Assembly: GCF_018736105.1 (NCBI RefSeq)
Contig: NZ_CP076135.1
Location: 1,300,001 to 1,364,000 of the forward strand
Length of the DNA stretch: 64,000 bases
Source: Bradyrhizobium sediminis
GTDB lineage: Bacteria; Pseudomonadota; Alphaproteobacteria; Rhizobiales; Xanthobacteraceae
Reading direction: 5' to 3'
In this document: in pieces, positions 1-8,085 of the stretch
Numbering within the stretch: position 1 is the first letter of the stretch
Layout: each line of letters begins with the position of its first letter
Notes under the pieces: generated by a model
Seen by the model: only the letters and a program-made list of their open reading frames with translations
The model's database searches: none
Told to the model about the DNA's origin: nothing
Made by a program: the position numbers and the translations under genes

Positions 1-225
1 AAGAACCGCGGCGAGCTCGAGATCGCGGTCGAAGGCGACAAGCGGCTGTTCAATCAATACGGCGTCATGCTGGTGAACCCCGAGAAATTTCCGAGCGTAA
101 AGAAGGAATTCGGCCAGGCCTTCGTCGACTGGCTGGTCTCGGCCGAAGGCCAGGCGGCGATCGCGGCCTACAAGATCGACGGCCAGCAGCTGTTCTTCCC
201 CAATGCGGAGAAGAAGGGGAGCTGA
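1..225 (+). CDS. tupA: Tungstate ABC transporter substrate-binding protein, C-terminal part
   Basis: The reading frame is open from the first base and encodes the last 74 residues of a periplasmic oxyanion-binding protein. The ending (DWLVSAEGQAAIAAYKI, then GQQLFFPNA) matches what I know of TupA-type tungstate-binding proteins, which deliver tungstate (sometimes molybdate) to an inner-membrane permease and ATPase. The start, signal peptide and ligand site lie outside the window. The two MoeA-like genes downstream on the same strand fit a metal-oxyanion role. The call rests only on the C-terminus, so a molybdate-type relative cannot be excluded. Confidence 0.7.
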   Translation, partial: KNRGELEIAVEGDKRLFNQYGVMLVNPEKFPSVKKEFGQAFVDWLVSAEGQAAIAAYKIDGQQLFFPNAEKKGS

Positions 226-256
226 GCACGGCAGTGAGCCGAATCCATCATGTCGT

Positions 257-272
257 CCCGGCGAACGCCGGG
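257..272. repeat. Short palindrome after tupA, possible terminator
   Basis: A perfect 7-bp inverted repeat, CCCGGCG/CGCCGGG with a two-base loop, lies 32 bases after the tupA stop. No T-run follows, so it may be one of the short GC-rich intergenic palindromes of these genomes rather than a classical terminator. Confidence 0.35.
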
Positions 273-333
273 ATGGCGCAAGTTTGGTGAGCGATGGTTG
301 CCAAGGTAGCGATGAGTGGTCCACCATTGTCCC

Positions 334-1455
334 ATGACTCCACCTCAGCGCCTGCCGGCCTCGCTCACCCCGCTCGACGTCGCGCTCGCGGCGCTGCTCG
401 ATGGCCTTGCGCCGGTTGCGCCTGTCGAGCTTCCGCTGACGCAGGCGCTCGGCTGTATCGCCGCGGACATGCCGCTGCTGCAAGCGCAGCCGCAGCATGA
501 CATCGCAGCCGGCGACGGCTGGGCCTTGCGCGCCCGCGACCTCGTCGGCGCGTCCTCTTATTCGCCATTGCCGCTGGCGACGCCGCCGGTCTGGGTCGAA
601 GCCGGCGATTCACTGCCTGAGGCTTGCGACTGCGTGCTCGATTCCGACTCGGTCGATCAGGCCGGACCGCTCGTTCAGGTGCTTTCGGAGGCGATACCGG
701 GGCAGGGGGTGCGCAGGGCGGGCGGCGACATCGCCGCTGGAACCGCTGTCGTAGAGGTCGGACGGCGCGTGCTGCCGCGCGATCTGCTGATCGCGCGTGC
801 CGCCGGAATGGAGAAGTTGAGCGTACGGCGGCCTCGCCTGCGCCTCGTCAATATTCCCGCGGCCGGCCGGTCCGTGACGGCGCAACTGATCGCGGAGAGC
901 GCCCGCAACGCCGGCGCCGACGTCGTTTGCGTCGAGGCCGCCGGCCGCGACGCGGCGTCGATCGCCAAGGCGCTCGACGCCGAGGCAGCCTGCGATCTGC
1001 TGCTGACGACAGGCGGCAGCGGCGTCGGCCGCACCGATGCGACCGTGACGGCGTTGGCGCAGCGCGGGAAACGCATCGCGCACGGCATCGCCCTGCAGCC
1101 CGGCCGCACCTCCGCCGTCGGCCGGATCGGCCAAACGCCGGTCGTTGCGCTGCCGGGCGCGCCGGACCAGGCGTTCGCGGCGTGGTGGACGCTGGCGCTT
1201 CCCGCGCTGGATCGGCTGTCGGGGCGGCGGCCGCGCAAGACGCTCAATTTGCCGCTGGCGCGCAAGATCGCCTCCGGCGTCGGCATCGCCGAAATCGTGC
1301 TGCTCAGACGGGAGCAGGGCGTCTGGGTGACGCTGGCGGCGGGCAATCTGTCGCTCGATGCCATCGCCCGCGCCGAAGCCTGGCTCGTGGTATCAGGCGG
1401 CGCCGAAGGTTTTGCTGCGGGCGCGCCGGTCGATGCCTATATGCTGCGGGAATGA
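334..1455 (+). CDS. MoeA-like molybdopterin-binding protein (divergent)
   Basis: This encodes a 373-residue protein with the MoeA/gephyrin fold. The N-terminal part has GDGWALRARDL in place of the usual DGYAVRS, and the C-terminal MoCF-type part has TTGGSGVGRTD and PGAPDQAF, where canonical MoeA has GGVSxG and PGNPVA. MoeA proteins insert the metal into adenylated molybdopterin. Several signature residues here are changed, so it may be a specialised or non-catalytic partner. A GTG start 18 bases upstream is possible; I prefer the ATG. It follows tupA and lies 13 bases before a second MoeA-type gene, suggesting a metal-specific insertion module. Substrate, tungsten or molybdenum, is not shown by sequence. 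Confidence 0.75.
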   Translation: MTPPQRLPASLTPLDVALAALLDGLAPVAPVELPLTQALGCIAADMPLLQAQPQHDIAAGDGWALRARDLVGASSYSPLPLATPPVWVEAGDSLPEACDCVLDSDSVDQAGPLVQVLSEAIPGQGVRRAGGDIAAGTAVVEVGRRVLPRDLLIARAAGMEKLSVRRPRLRLVNIPAAGRSVTAQLIAESARNAGADVVCVEAAGRDAASIAKALDAEAACDLLLTTGGSGVGRTDATVTALAQRGKRIAHGIALQPGRTSAVGRIGQTPVVALPGAPDQAFAAWWTLALPALDRLSGRRPRKTLNLPLARKIASGVGIAEIVLLRREQGVWVTLAAGNLSLDAIARAEAWLVVSGGAEGFAAGAPVDAYMLRE

Positions 1456-1468
1456 TAAGAGCCCCAGC

Positions 1469-3424
1469 ATGAGCAACGCCAAAGCCCCGCTGCCGAATAA
1501 CCCCGAAGGGATCGATCAGGACCAGTTCCTGACCGTGCTGTCGCGCGAACAGGCGCTGGCTCGTTTCGAGGCGGCGTTGTTTCCGCGCCCTGTTCCTGCC
1601 GAATCACAACTGCTGGCCGACGCGCTCGGCCGTGCGCTGGCAGAGGACATCGTGGCGCCGATCGACGTGCCGCCGTTCGACCGTTCCAATGTCGACGGTT
1701 TTGCGGTTCGCTCTGCCGATCTGGCGATGGCGGGAGAAGCCACGCCCGTTCGGCTGATGCTGAATGACGAAGTGATCGCCTGCGGCACAGCACCTGTGCG
1801 GCCGGTGCTGTCGGGGACCGCGACCTCGATTGCGACCGGCGGGCCGGTGCCGCGCGGCGCCGACGCCATTGTCATGGTCGAGCACACCCAGCCCGCGGGC
1901 CCGCGCGCGATCGAGATCCGCCGCGCCGCTTCGCCCGGGCAATTCGTGTCCTATGCCGGCTCCGACATCGCGCGCGGCGAAGCCTTGCTGCGGGCCGGCA
2001 CCGTGATCGGTTCGCGTGAGATCGGCATGCTGGCGGCCTGCGGGATTTCGCAGGTGCTGGTCGCGCGGGCGCCCCGCGTCGCGGTGATCTCGACCGGTGA
2101 CGAGTTGGTGCAGCCGGGAAAGCCGCTGCGCCCGGCCGCGATCTACGACACCAACGGCGCGATCGTCACCGCCGCGGTGAGCGAGAACGGCGGCGAGGCC
2201 GCATTCCTCGGCGCCGTCGCCGATGACGAGGAACAACTCGAAGCCGCGATGCGCAAGGCGCTTGCGGCCAACGACATGCTGGTGCTGTCCGGCGGCACTT
2301 CGAAAGGCGCCGGCGACCTCTCGCATCGCATCATCGCGCGGCTCGGCAAGCCCGGCATCATTGCCCACGGCGTCGCATTGAAGCCGGGCAAGCCGCTGTG
2401 TCTTGCGGTCTGCGACGGCAAGCCGGTGGTGATCCTGCCGGGATTTCCGACCTCGGCGATGTTCACCTTCCACGACATGATCGTGCCGGTGCTGCGCCGC
2501 ATGGCGGGGCTGCCGCCGCGCTCCGATGCCAGGGTTAACGCCAAAGTCCCGGTGCGGATCGCCTCCGAACTCGGCCGCACCGAATTCGTCATGGTGTCGC
2601 TGGTCGAGGGCGATAGCGGCCTGATCGCCTATCCCTCTGGCAAGGGTTCCGGCGCGATCACCTCGTTCGCGCAGGCCGACGGTTTCCTGAAGATCGATGC
2701 GCTGGCCGACCAGATGCCGGCCGGCACCGAGGCCGAAGTCACGCTGTTCACGCCGCATGTGCGGGTGCCGGATCTCGTCATCGTCGGCAGCCATTGCACC
2801 GGGCTCGATCTCGTCACCGCGCCGCTGGCGCATGCGGGTCTCGTCGTCCGTTCGATCGCGGTCGGCAGCCTCGGCGGTCTCGCCGCCGCCAAGCGCGGCG
2901 AATGCGATTTTGCCCCCATTCATCTGTTCGACGAAAAGTCCGATAGCTACAACACGCCGTATCTTGCCGACGGCCTTGAACTGGTGCCAGGCTGGCGGCG
3001 GATGCAGGGCATCGTGTTCCGCAAGCGCGACAGGCGCTTCGATGGACGGAGCGCGCAAGCCGCGGTGCGCGCAGCGCTGGACGATCCCGCCTGCATCATG
3101 GTCAACCGCAACCAGGGCGCGGGCACCCGCATCCTGATCGACCGGCTGCTCGGTGACATCAGGCCCGACGGCTACTGGAACCAGCCGCGCTCGCACAACG
3201 CGGTCGCCGCCGCGGTGGCGCAGCACCGCGCCGACTGGGGCATGACGATTGCGCCGGTCGCGCAGGCCGCCGGCCTCGGCTTCATTCCCTTTGCCGAAGA
3301 GCATTATGATTTTGCGCTGGTGACGGCGCGCAAGCAGCGCCCGGCGGTGCAGGCGTTCCTGAAGGCGCTGGCGTCGGACGAAGGCCGCGCCGCGCTGGCG
3401 GGGGCGGGGTTTCGGCCGGCTTGA
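1469..3424 (+). CDS. MoeA fused to a periplasmic-binding-like (PBP_like) domain
   Basis: A 651-residue fusion. Residues about 20-430 are a full MoeA module with VPPFDRSNVDGFAVRS, GGTSKG and the PGFPTSAMF loop. Residues about 435-651 form a binding-protein-like domain that starts VPDLVIVGSHCTG and contains NRNQGAGTR, as in the PBP-like domain often annotated LysR-substrate-binding-like. The N-terminal part should ligate metal to molybdopterin. The extra domain may sense or hold an oxyanion or a cofactor form (inference); there is no signal peptide, so it acts in the cytoplasm. It begins 13 bases after the preceding MoeA-like gene. An in-frame upstream start would overlap that gene heavily and is less likely. 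Confidence 0.85.
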   Translation: MSNAKAPLPNNPEGIDQDQFLTVLSREQALARFEAALFPRPVPAESQLLADALGRALAEDIVAPIDVPPFDRSNVDGFAVRSADLAMAGEATPVRLMLNDEVIACGTAPVRPVLSGTATSIATGGPVPRGADAIVMVEHTQPAGPRAIEIRRAASPGQFVSYAGSDIARGEALLRAGTVIGSREIGMLAACGISQVLVARAPRVAVISTGDELVQPGKPLRPAAIYDTNGAIVTAAVSENGGEAAFLGAVADDEEQLEAAMRKALAANDMLVLSGGTSKGAGDLSHRIIARLGKPGIIAHGVALKPGKPLCLAVCDGKPVVILPGFPTSAMFTFHDMIVPVLRRMAGLPPRSDARVNAKVPVRIASELGRTEFVMVSLVEGDSGLIAYPSGKGSGAITSFAQADGFLKIDALADQMPAGTEAEVTLFTPHVRVPDLVIVGSHCTGLDLVTAPLAHAGLVVRSIAVGSLGGLAAAKRGECDFAPIHLFDEKSDSYNTPYLADGLELVPGWRRMQGIVFRKRDRRFDGRSAQAAVRAALDDPACIMVNRNQGAGTRILIDRLLGDIRPDGYWNQPRSHNAVAAAVAQHRADWGMTIAPVAQAAGLGFIPFAEEHYDFALVTARKQRPAVQAFLKALASDEGRAALAGAGFRPA

Positions 3425-3458
3425 TCCATGATTCTCATGTAAGGAACGCGAACTCCGA

Positions 3459-3569
3459 CCTCATCCTGAGGAGCCGCGCGCTTGCGCGGCGTCTCGAAGG
3501 ATGGCAGCAGGCTCGTTCTCTCCTCTCATCCTTCGAGACGCGGCCAAGTGGCCGCTCCTCAGGATGAGG
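3459..3569. repeat. Nested intergenic palindrome between convergent genes
   Basis: The outer arms (3459-3474 and 3554-3569) are perfect 16-base inverted repeats beginning CCTCATCCTGAGGAGC. Inner arms at 3491-3503 and 3527-3539 (GTCTCGAAGGATG and its complement) are also perfect. It fills the gap between two convergent genes and could act as a bidirectional terminator or mRNA-end stabiliser. I remember similar palindromes scattered through Bradyrhizobium-type genomes. Confidence 0.8.
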
Positions 3570-3594
3570 GCGGAGTGTGGAGCCGTCATCTCGC

Positions 3595-4332
3595 TCAAAT
3601 GAACGCCATGCCGCCGTTCAGCATGATGGTCTGGCCGGTCATGTAGTCGTTGCCGAGCACCATCAGCACCGCCTGCGCGACTTCATCGGGTTGCCCAAGC
3701 CGGCCGAGCGGGATGCGGGCGGCGAGATCGGAGCGGCCCTTCATCATGTCGGTTTCGATCAGCGACGGCGCCACCGAATTGACGGTGATGCCTTCCTTGA
3801 CCAGCCGCGCCGCATAGCCGCGCGTCAGCCCTTCCATGCCGGCCTTGGAGGCGTTGTAGTGCACCCCGATCGCGCCGGCGCCGCGCGCCGCCCCTGACGA
3901 GATGTTGACGATGCGGCCCCACTTCTTGGCGCGCATCGCCGGCAGCACGGTCTGGGTGCAGAGGAAGGCCGATTTCAGGTTGACCGCGATGGTCGCATCG
4001 AAATCGGCCTCGGTCAGGTCGTCGATGCCGCGCACGCTCGCCATACCGGCGTTGTTGACGAGGATGTCGATCGGACCCAGCGCGAAGGCCACGTGGTCCA
4101 CCATGTCGGCGACGGCTGATGCCCGCGACACGTCGGCGGCGACCGCGATCGCGCGGCCGCCCTTGCTCTTGATACCGGCCGCCACCGCGTCGGCCTCGGC
4201 TGCGCGTTCCCGGTAGTTCACCGCGACCGCGGCGCCGGCTTCGGCAAGCGCCATCGCAATCGCCGCGCCGATGCCGCGCGATCCGCCCGTCACCAGCGCG
4301 ACGCGGCCGTTCAAATCCGGCTTGATGGTCAT
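3595..4332 (-). CDS. SDR-family oxidoreductase (FabG/PhaB-like)
   Basis: This 245-residue short-chain dehydrogenase/reductase has the Rossmann glycine motif TGGSRGIG at residues 15-22, the NNAG motif, the catalytic Ser in NISSGAARG and the YNASK Tyr/Lys pair. This is the layout of 3-oxoacyl-ACP or acetoacetyl-CoA reductases, which use NAD(P)H to reduce 3-keto groups. The ATG chosen starts just before the first beta strand; the frame runs further upstream, but into the end of mobA. It is the last gene of a minus-strand fdhD-mobA-SDR run (25 bases after the mobA stop). Substrate cannot be read from sequence, and a link to formate metabolism is not evident. Confidence 0.88.
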   Translation of the reverse strand: MTIKPDLNGRVALVTGGSRGIGAAIAMALAEAGAAVAVNYRERAAEADAVAAGIKSKGGRAIAVAADVSRASAVADMVDHVAFALGPIDILVNNAGMASVRGIDDLTEADFDATIAVNLKSAFLCTQTVLPAMRAKKWGRIVNISSGAARGAGAIGVHYNASKAGMEGLTRGYAARLVKEGITVNSVAPSLIETDMMKGRSDLAARIPLGRLGQPDEVAQAVLMVLGNDYMTGQTIMLNGGMAFI

Positions 4333-4357
4333 GGTCTCATTCCCTGCCAGCGGTGAA

Positions 4358-5008
4358 TCAGCCTCCGTCCACCGCCGCCAGCCGCTCGGCTTCGGCGATG
4401 TCGTCCATGGTATTGGCGTTGAAGAAGGGATCGAGCGGCGCAATGGGCCACTCCACGGTGGCGAGCCGGTAGCGCGCGGTCCAGCGGTCGATCTTGCGGA
4501 TGTCTTCGACAACCAACGCGTGGCGAAGTTGTTCGCGCAAGTCGACGCTCCACAAGCCGATCACCGGATGCGACTGGCCGCCGGAGGCTGCGACCGCGAG
4601 CTGCGCATTCTCCGCAATCCGCGCCGCATGCAGGCGCGCGACCAGATCGCGCGGCAGGAACGGACAGTCAGCGGCGGCGCTCAGCACCCAGGCTACCCCG
4701 GGCCTGACGGACGCGGCCCAGTCGAGCGCGGCCAAAATGCCGGCGAGCGGTCCCGGAAAATCCGCGACGCCGTCGGGCACCACAGGCAGCCCGAAGCTTG
4801 CGAACCGCGCCGGATCGCCATTGGCGTTGAGGATCAAGCCGTCGCATTGCGGCTTCAATCGCGCGATCACGCGCGCCAGAATGGTGCGGCCGCCGATCTC
4901 GCGCATCGGCTTGTCGCCGCCGCCCATCCGCCGCGCCAGCCCGCCGGCGAGCAGCACGCCCGGCGTCGCCGGCGCGTCTGTTGACGTCGCCGGGGTCTTA
5001 CTCGTCAC
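4358..5008 (-). CDS. mobA: Molybdenum cofactor guanylyltransferase MobA
   Basis: MobA joins GMP to molybdopterin to make the guanine dinucleotide cofactor used by DMSO-reductase-family enzymes, such as the formate dehydrogenase encoded downstream. The nucleotide-binding signature [15 protein letters not shown] lies at residues 19-33, and [10 protein letters not shown] carries the metal-binding Asp. Length (216 aa) is normal. I chose the GTG at 5006-5008, whose first 11 bases overlap the fdhD stop (GTGACGAGTAA), giving translational coupling; the in-frame ATG at 5059 would overlap fdhD by 62 bases. The first 15 residues are low-complexity Ala/Thr/Ser. Confidence 0.92.
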   Translation of the reverse strand: MTSKTPATSTDAPATPGVLLAGGLARRMGGGDKPMREIGGRTILARVIARLKPQCDGLILNANGDPARFASFGLPVVPDGVADFPGPLAGILAALDWAASVRPGVAWVLSAAADCPFLPRDLVARLHAARIAENAQLAVAASGGQSHPVIGLWSVDLREQLRHALVVEDIRKIDRWTARYRLATVEWPIAPLDPFFNANTMDDIAEAERLAAVDGG

Positions 5009-5888
5009 GTTCGCCGCCTTTGCGCTTGTGGCGCGCGGATTCTTCCTCGACGAAAGCAAGATTCTGGTCGTAGACGATTCGCTCCTGGCCCGACAGCGCG
5101 ATGAAGCGTTTGCCGCGCGCGCGTCCGACCAGCGTCAATCCGACCTGCCGCGCCAGGTCGACGCCCCAGGCGGTGAAGCCGGAACGCGACACCAGGATCG
5201 GGATGCCCATCCGCACCGTCTTGATCACCATTTCGGAGGTCAGCCGGCCCGTGGTGTAGAGGATCTTGTCGGCGGGATCGACGCCGTGGCGGAACATCCA
5301 GCCCGCGATCTTGTCGACGGCGTTGTGGCGGCCGACGTCCTCGGTGTAGCAGACCGGCGTGCCTTCCTTGCACAGCACGCAGCCGTGGATCGCGCCCGCT
5401 TCCAGGTAGAGCGAAGGCATGGTGTTGATCGCGTGCGTCATCTGGTAGAGCCAGGAGGTGCGCAGTTCGGCCTGCGGCAGCGCCACGCTTTCCACGGCCT
5501 CCATCAGATCGCCGAACGCCGTGCCTTGCGCGCAGCCCGAAGTCTGCGTCCGCTTCTTCAATTTCTGTTCGAAATTGGTGTGATGCTCGGTGCGCACCAC
5601 CACCACCTGCAGGTCGTCGTCATATTCGACCTCGGTGACGACGTCGTCGTATTTCAGCATGTTCTGATTGAGCAGGTAGCCGAGCGCCAGATACTCCGGA
5701 TAATCCCCGATCGTCATCATGGTGACGATTTCCTGCGCGTTCAGGTACAGCGTCAGCGCCCGCTCGACGGGTACGTTGATCTCGACCGCGGCCCCGGTCT
5801 GGTCGGTCCCGGCGACGCGCTCGGTCAGCCGCGGGTCGTGCGGGTCGGGGACGATCAGGGGGACAGGGGCCTTGTCGATCTTCATCAT
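4998..5888 (-). CDS. fdhD: Formate dehydrogenase accessory sulfurtransferase FdhD
   Basis: FdhD passes sulfur from a cysteine desulfurase to the metal cofactor of formate dehydrogenase, which is needed for activity. The 296-residue protein has the conserved CxxC loop (HGCVLCKEG, Cys170 and Cys173) and the GRHNAVDK and TTGRLTSEM motifs of the family. It lies divergent from mobB and upstream of mobA. Two adjacent ATG codons (5888 and 5885) are possible starts. The presence of a TusA-like gene and of fdsA within 9 kb supports a dedicated maturation role for this copy. Confidence 0.95.
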   Translation of the reverse strand: MMKIDKAPVPLIVPDPHDPRLTERVAGTDQTGAAVEINVPVERALTLYLNAQEIVTMMTIGDYPEYLALGYLLNQNMLKYDDVVTEVEYDDDLQVVVVRTEHHTNFEQKLKKRTQTSGCAQGTAFGDLMEAVESVALPQAELRTSWLYQMTHAINTMPSLYLEAGAIHGCVLCKEGTPVCYTEDVGRHNAVDKIAGWMFRHGVDPADKILYTTGRLTSEMVIKTVRMGIPILVSRSGFTAWGVDLARQVGLTLVGRARGKRFIALSGQERIVYDQNLAFVEEESARHKRKGGERDE

Positions 5889-5982
5889 AGTCCGGGAGGC
5901 TAGCATGACATTCGCCGTTAGCCGATATAAAGCACCTCGAGGCAAAGCATAGCCCGGTTCCGCCGGCGGCTCGGAGAGTAAG

Positions 5983-6510
5983 ATGAAAGTGATTGGGCTC
6001 GCCGGGTGGAGCGGCGCCGGCAAGACGACGCTGTTGAGCCGCGTCATCCCCCATCTGCTCGGCCAGGGCCTGCTTGTCTCCGTGATCAAGCACGCCCACC
6101 ACAGTTTCGATGTGGATACTCCGGGCAAGGATTCCTGGGTGCACCGGCAGTCGGGCGCTACGGAAGTGCTGGTGTCCTCCGGCAAGCGCTGGGCCCTGAT
6201 GCACGAATTGCGGGGGGCCTCCGAGCCGCGGCTGCCGGAACTGCTGGCCAAACTGTCGCAGGTCGATCTGGTCGTGGTCGAGGGTTTCAAGTCCGAGCCG
6301 CATCGCAAGATCGAGGTGCATCGCGCCGCCAACGGCAAGCCGCTGCTGTTTCCCGACGATCCCGGCATTGCCGGCATCGCCGCCGATGCGGCGGTGGAGA
6401 CCACGCTGCCGGTAGTCCATCTCGATGACATCCCGGCCATTGCCGCTATGATGCAGGGGTCCGCGATACCGGTCGAGGACGTGCTGGCGCGAAGCGCCGG
6501 CAGAACCTGA
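5983..6510 (+). CDS. mobB: Molybdopterin-guanine dinucleotide biosynthesis protein MobB
   Basis: A 175-residue P-loop GTP-binding adaptor that assists MobA and cofactor transfer. The Walker A motif GWSGAGKTT sits at residues 8-16, followed by KHAHHSFDVDTPGKDSW and VVVEGFKSEPHRKIEVHR, both typical of MobB. The ATG follows a GGAGAG ribosome-binding site. It is 9 bases upstream of moeA on the same strand and divergent from fdhD-mobA, so cofactor nucleotide attachment is split over two divergent units sharing the 94-base gap. Confidence 0.94.
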   Translation: MKVIGLAGWSGAGKTTLLSRVIPHLLGQGLLVSVIKHAHHSFDVDTPGKDSWVHRQSGATEVLVSSGKRWALMHELRGASEPRLPELLAKLSQVDLVVVEGFKSEPHRKIEVHRAANGKPLLFPDDPGIAGIAADAAVETTLPVVHLDDIPAIAAMMQGSAIPVEDVLARSAGRT

Positions 6511-6519
6511 GAAGGCCAG

Positions 6520-7776
6520 ATGGCGCAGTTGTCCGACGATTGCTTTGCCTTCGGCGGGCCGATGATGTCGGTCGATGAGGCCGTCGGGATCATCGCCGCG
6601 CGGGTGACGGCGGTGCGCGAGGTCGAGACGGTTGCGCTCGCGCAAGCCGACGGGCGGATACTCGCTCGCGACATTGCGGCGCCGCTGGCGCTGCCGCCGT
6701 TCACCAATTCCGCCGTCGATGGCTACGCGGTGCGCAGCCGCGATCTGCCGCAGGGCGAGGAGCAGGCGTTTGCGGTGACCGGACGGATCCAGGCCGGCGC
6801 ATCCGCCGGGAACGCGATTCCGCCGGGCCATGCAGTGCGGATTTTCACCGGCGCGCCGATGCCCGATGGCGCCGACACCGTGTTCATGCAGGAAGATGTC
6901 CGGATCGACGACGCGGGCAGGGTAGTGCTGCCGGCGGGCCTGAAGCCCGGCGCCAATGTGCGCCCCGCCGGCGAAGACATCGCTTTGGGTTTTGCCGCGC
7001 TCAAGGCGGGCCGGCGGCTGCGGCCGCAGGATGTTGCGCTCGCCGCCGCGTTCGGCCTGAACGAGATCGATGTGAAGAGGCGCATCCGCGTCGCGGTGTT
7101 CTCGACCGGCAACGAAATCGTTTCGCCGGGAACGCCGCGCGCGCCGTCGCAGCTGTTCGATTCCAACCGCTTCATGCTGATGGCGATGCTGGCGCGGCTG
7201 GGCTGCGAGGTCGGCGATCTCGGCATCGTCAGGGACGATCGCGCCTCGCTGGCCGACGGCCTGAAGAAGGTGGCCGGCACCCACGACCTGATCCTGACCA
7301 CCGGCGGCGTTTCGACCGGCGAAGAGGATCACGTCAAGGCCAGCGTCGAAAGCGCAGGCTCGCTGGTCTTGTGGCGGATGGCGATCAAGCCCGGCCGTCC
7401 CGTGGCGATGGGGATCATCGGCGGCACGCCGTTCATCGGGCTGCCGGGAAATCCGGTGGCGAGTTTCGTCACCTTCGTCCATGTGGTGCGGCCGACCATT
7501 CTGGCGCTGGCGGGTGCCGCGCAAGCGCCGCTGGTTGCGATGCCGGTGCGCGCCGCCTTCACCTACAAGAAAAAGTCCGGCCGCCGTGAATATGTCCGGG
7601 TGAGCTTGCGCAAGGGCGACGACGGCGTGCTCGAAGCGGCAAAATTTCCGCGCGAGGGCGCGGGACTGTTGTCGTCGCTGGTCGACACCGACGGGCTGGT
7701 CGAACTCGGCGAAGAGATCACGCAGGTTCAGCCGGGCCAGACCGTCGGGTTTCTTAGTTATGCAAGCCTGATCTGA
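6520..7776 (+). CDS. moeA: Molybdopterin molybdenumtransferase MoeA
   Basis: This is the canonical MoeA of the window (418 aa), inserting molybdate into adenylated molybdopterin. It keeps the standard motifs that the first MoeA-like protein has lost: SAVDGYAVRS (Asp67), FTGAPMPDGADTV, TTGGVSTGEEDH, KPGRPVAMG and LPGNPVASFVTF. The C-terminal beta-barrel domain IV is present (YVRVSLRKGDDG). It follows mobB closely and precedes the TusA-like gene. With the two MoeA-type genes at 334-3424 this makes three MoeA-fold proteins within 7.5 kb. Confidence 0.95.
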   Translation: MAQLSDDCFAFGGPMMSVDEAVGIIAARVTAVREVETVALAQADGRILARDIAAPLALPPFTNSAVDGYAVRSRDLPQGEEQAFAVTGRIQAGASAGNAIPPGHAVRIFTGAPMPDGADTVFMQEDVRIDDAGRVVLPAGLKPGANVRPAGEDIALGFAALKAGRRLRPQDVALAAAFGLNEIDVKRRIRVAVFSTGNEIVSPGTPRAPSQLFDSNRFMLMAMLARLGCEVGDLGIVRDDRASLADGLKKVAGTHDLILTTGGVSTGEEDHVKASVESAGSLVLWRMAIKPGRPVAMGIIGGTPFIGLPGNPVASFVTFVHVVRPTILALAGAAQAPLVAMPVRAAFTYKKKSGRREYVRVSLRKGDDGVLEAAKFPREGAGLLSSLVDTDGLVELGEEITQVQPGQTVGFLSYASLI

Positions 7777-7836
7777 ATCTCGGCTGGCCCGGCGTTGTCC
7801 GTTGACGATGTGACCCCGCTTCGCCATGTTCGCCTC

Positions 7837-8085
7837 ATGACCCAGACAACACTCGACCTCACCGGCCTGAAATGTCCGCTGCCCGCCTTGAAGACGCGCA
7901 AGGCGCTGAAGGCGCTGAAGCCGGGCGACCTGCTGGAAGTTCTTTGCACCGATCCATTGTCAGTGATCGACATCCCCAATCTGATCCGGGAAACCGGCGA
8001 CAAGATCGAAATCACCGAGCGCGCCGAACGGCACATCGTGTTCCTGATCGAGAAGATCGATAGCGCCGGGGCGCAGGCCGGATGA
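7837..8085 (+). CDS. TusA-family sulfur carrier protein
   Basis: An 82-residue TusA/SirA-family protein. The sulfur-carrying cysteine lies in LKCPLPALKT (Cys13) near the N-terminus, as in TusA. Such proteins relay persulfide sulfur to tRNA thiolation, molybdenum cofactor synthesis or, in some bacteria, FdhD. I chose the ATG at 7837, eight residues before the first beta strand. The stop overlaps the ATG of the transporter gene (ATGA), so the two are translationally coupled. Its place among moeA, fdhD and fdsA suggests it serves formate dehydrogenase maturation (inference). Confidence 0.9.
   Translation: MTQTTLDLTGLKCPLPALKTRKALKALKPGDLLEVLCTDPLSVIDIPNLIRETGDKIEITERAERHIVFLIEKIDSAGAQAG

Noticed and set aside
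1604..3304. Long minus-strand open frame opposite the MoeA-PBP fusion
   Set aside because: It is a GC-rich antisense shadow with Arg/His-rich composition; the plus strand has clear family motifs. The same applies to long frames opposite fdsA, kdpD, ligD, glgX and tal/pgi.
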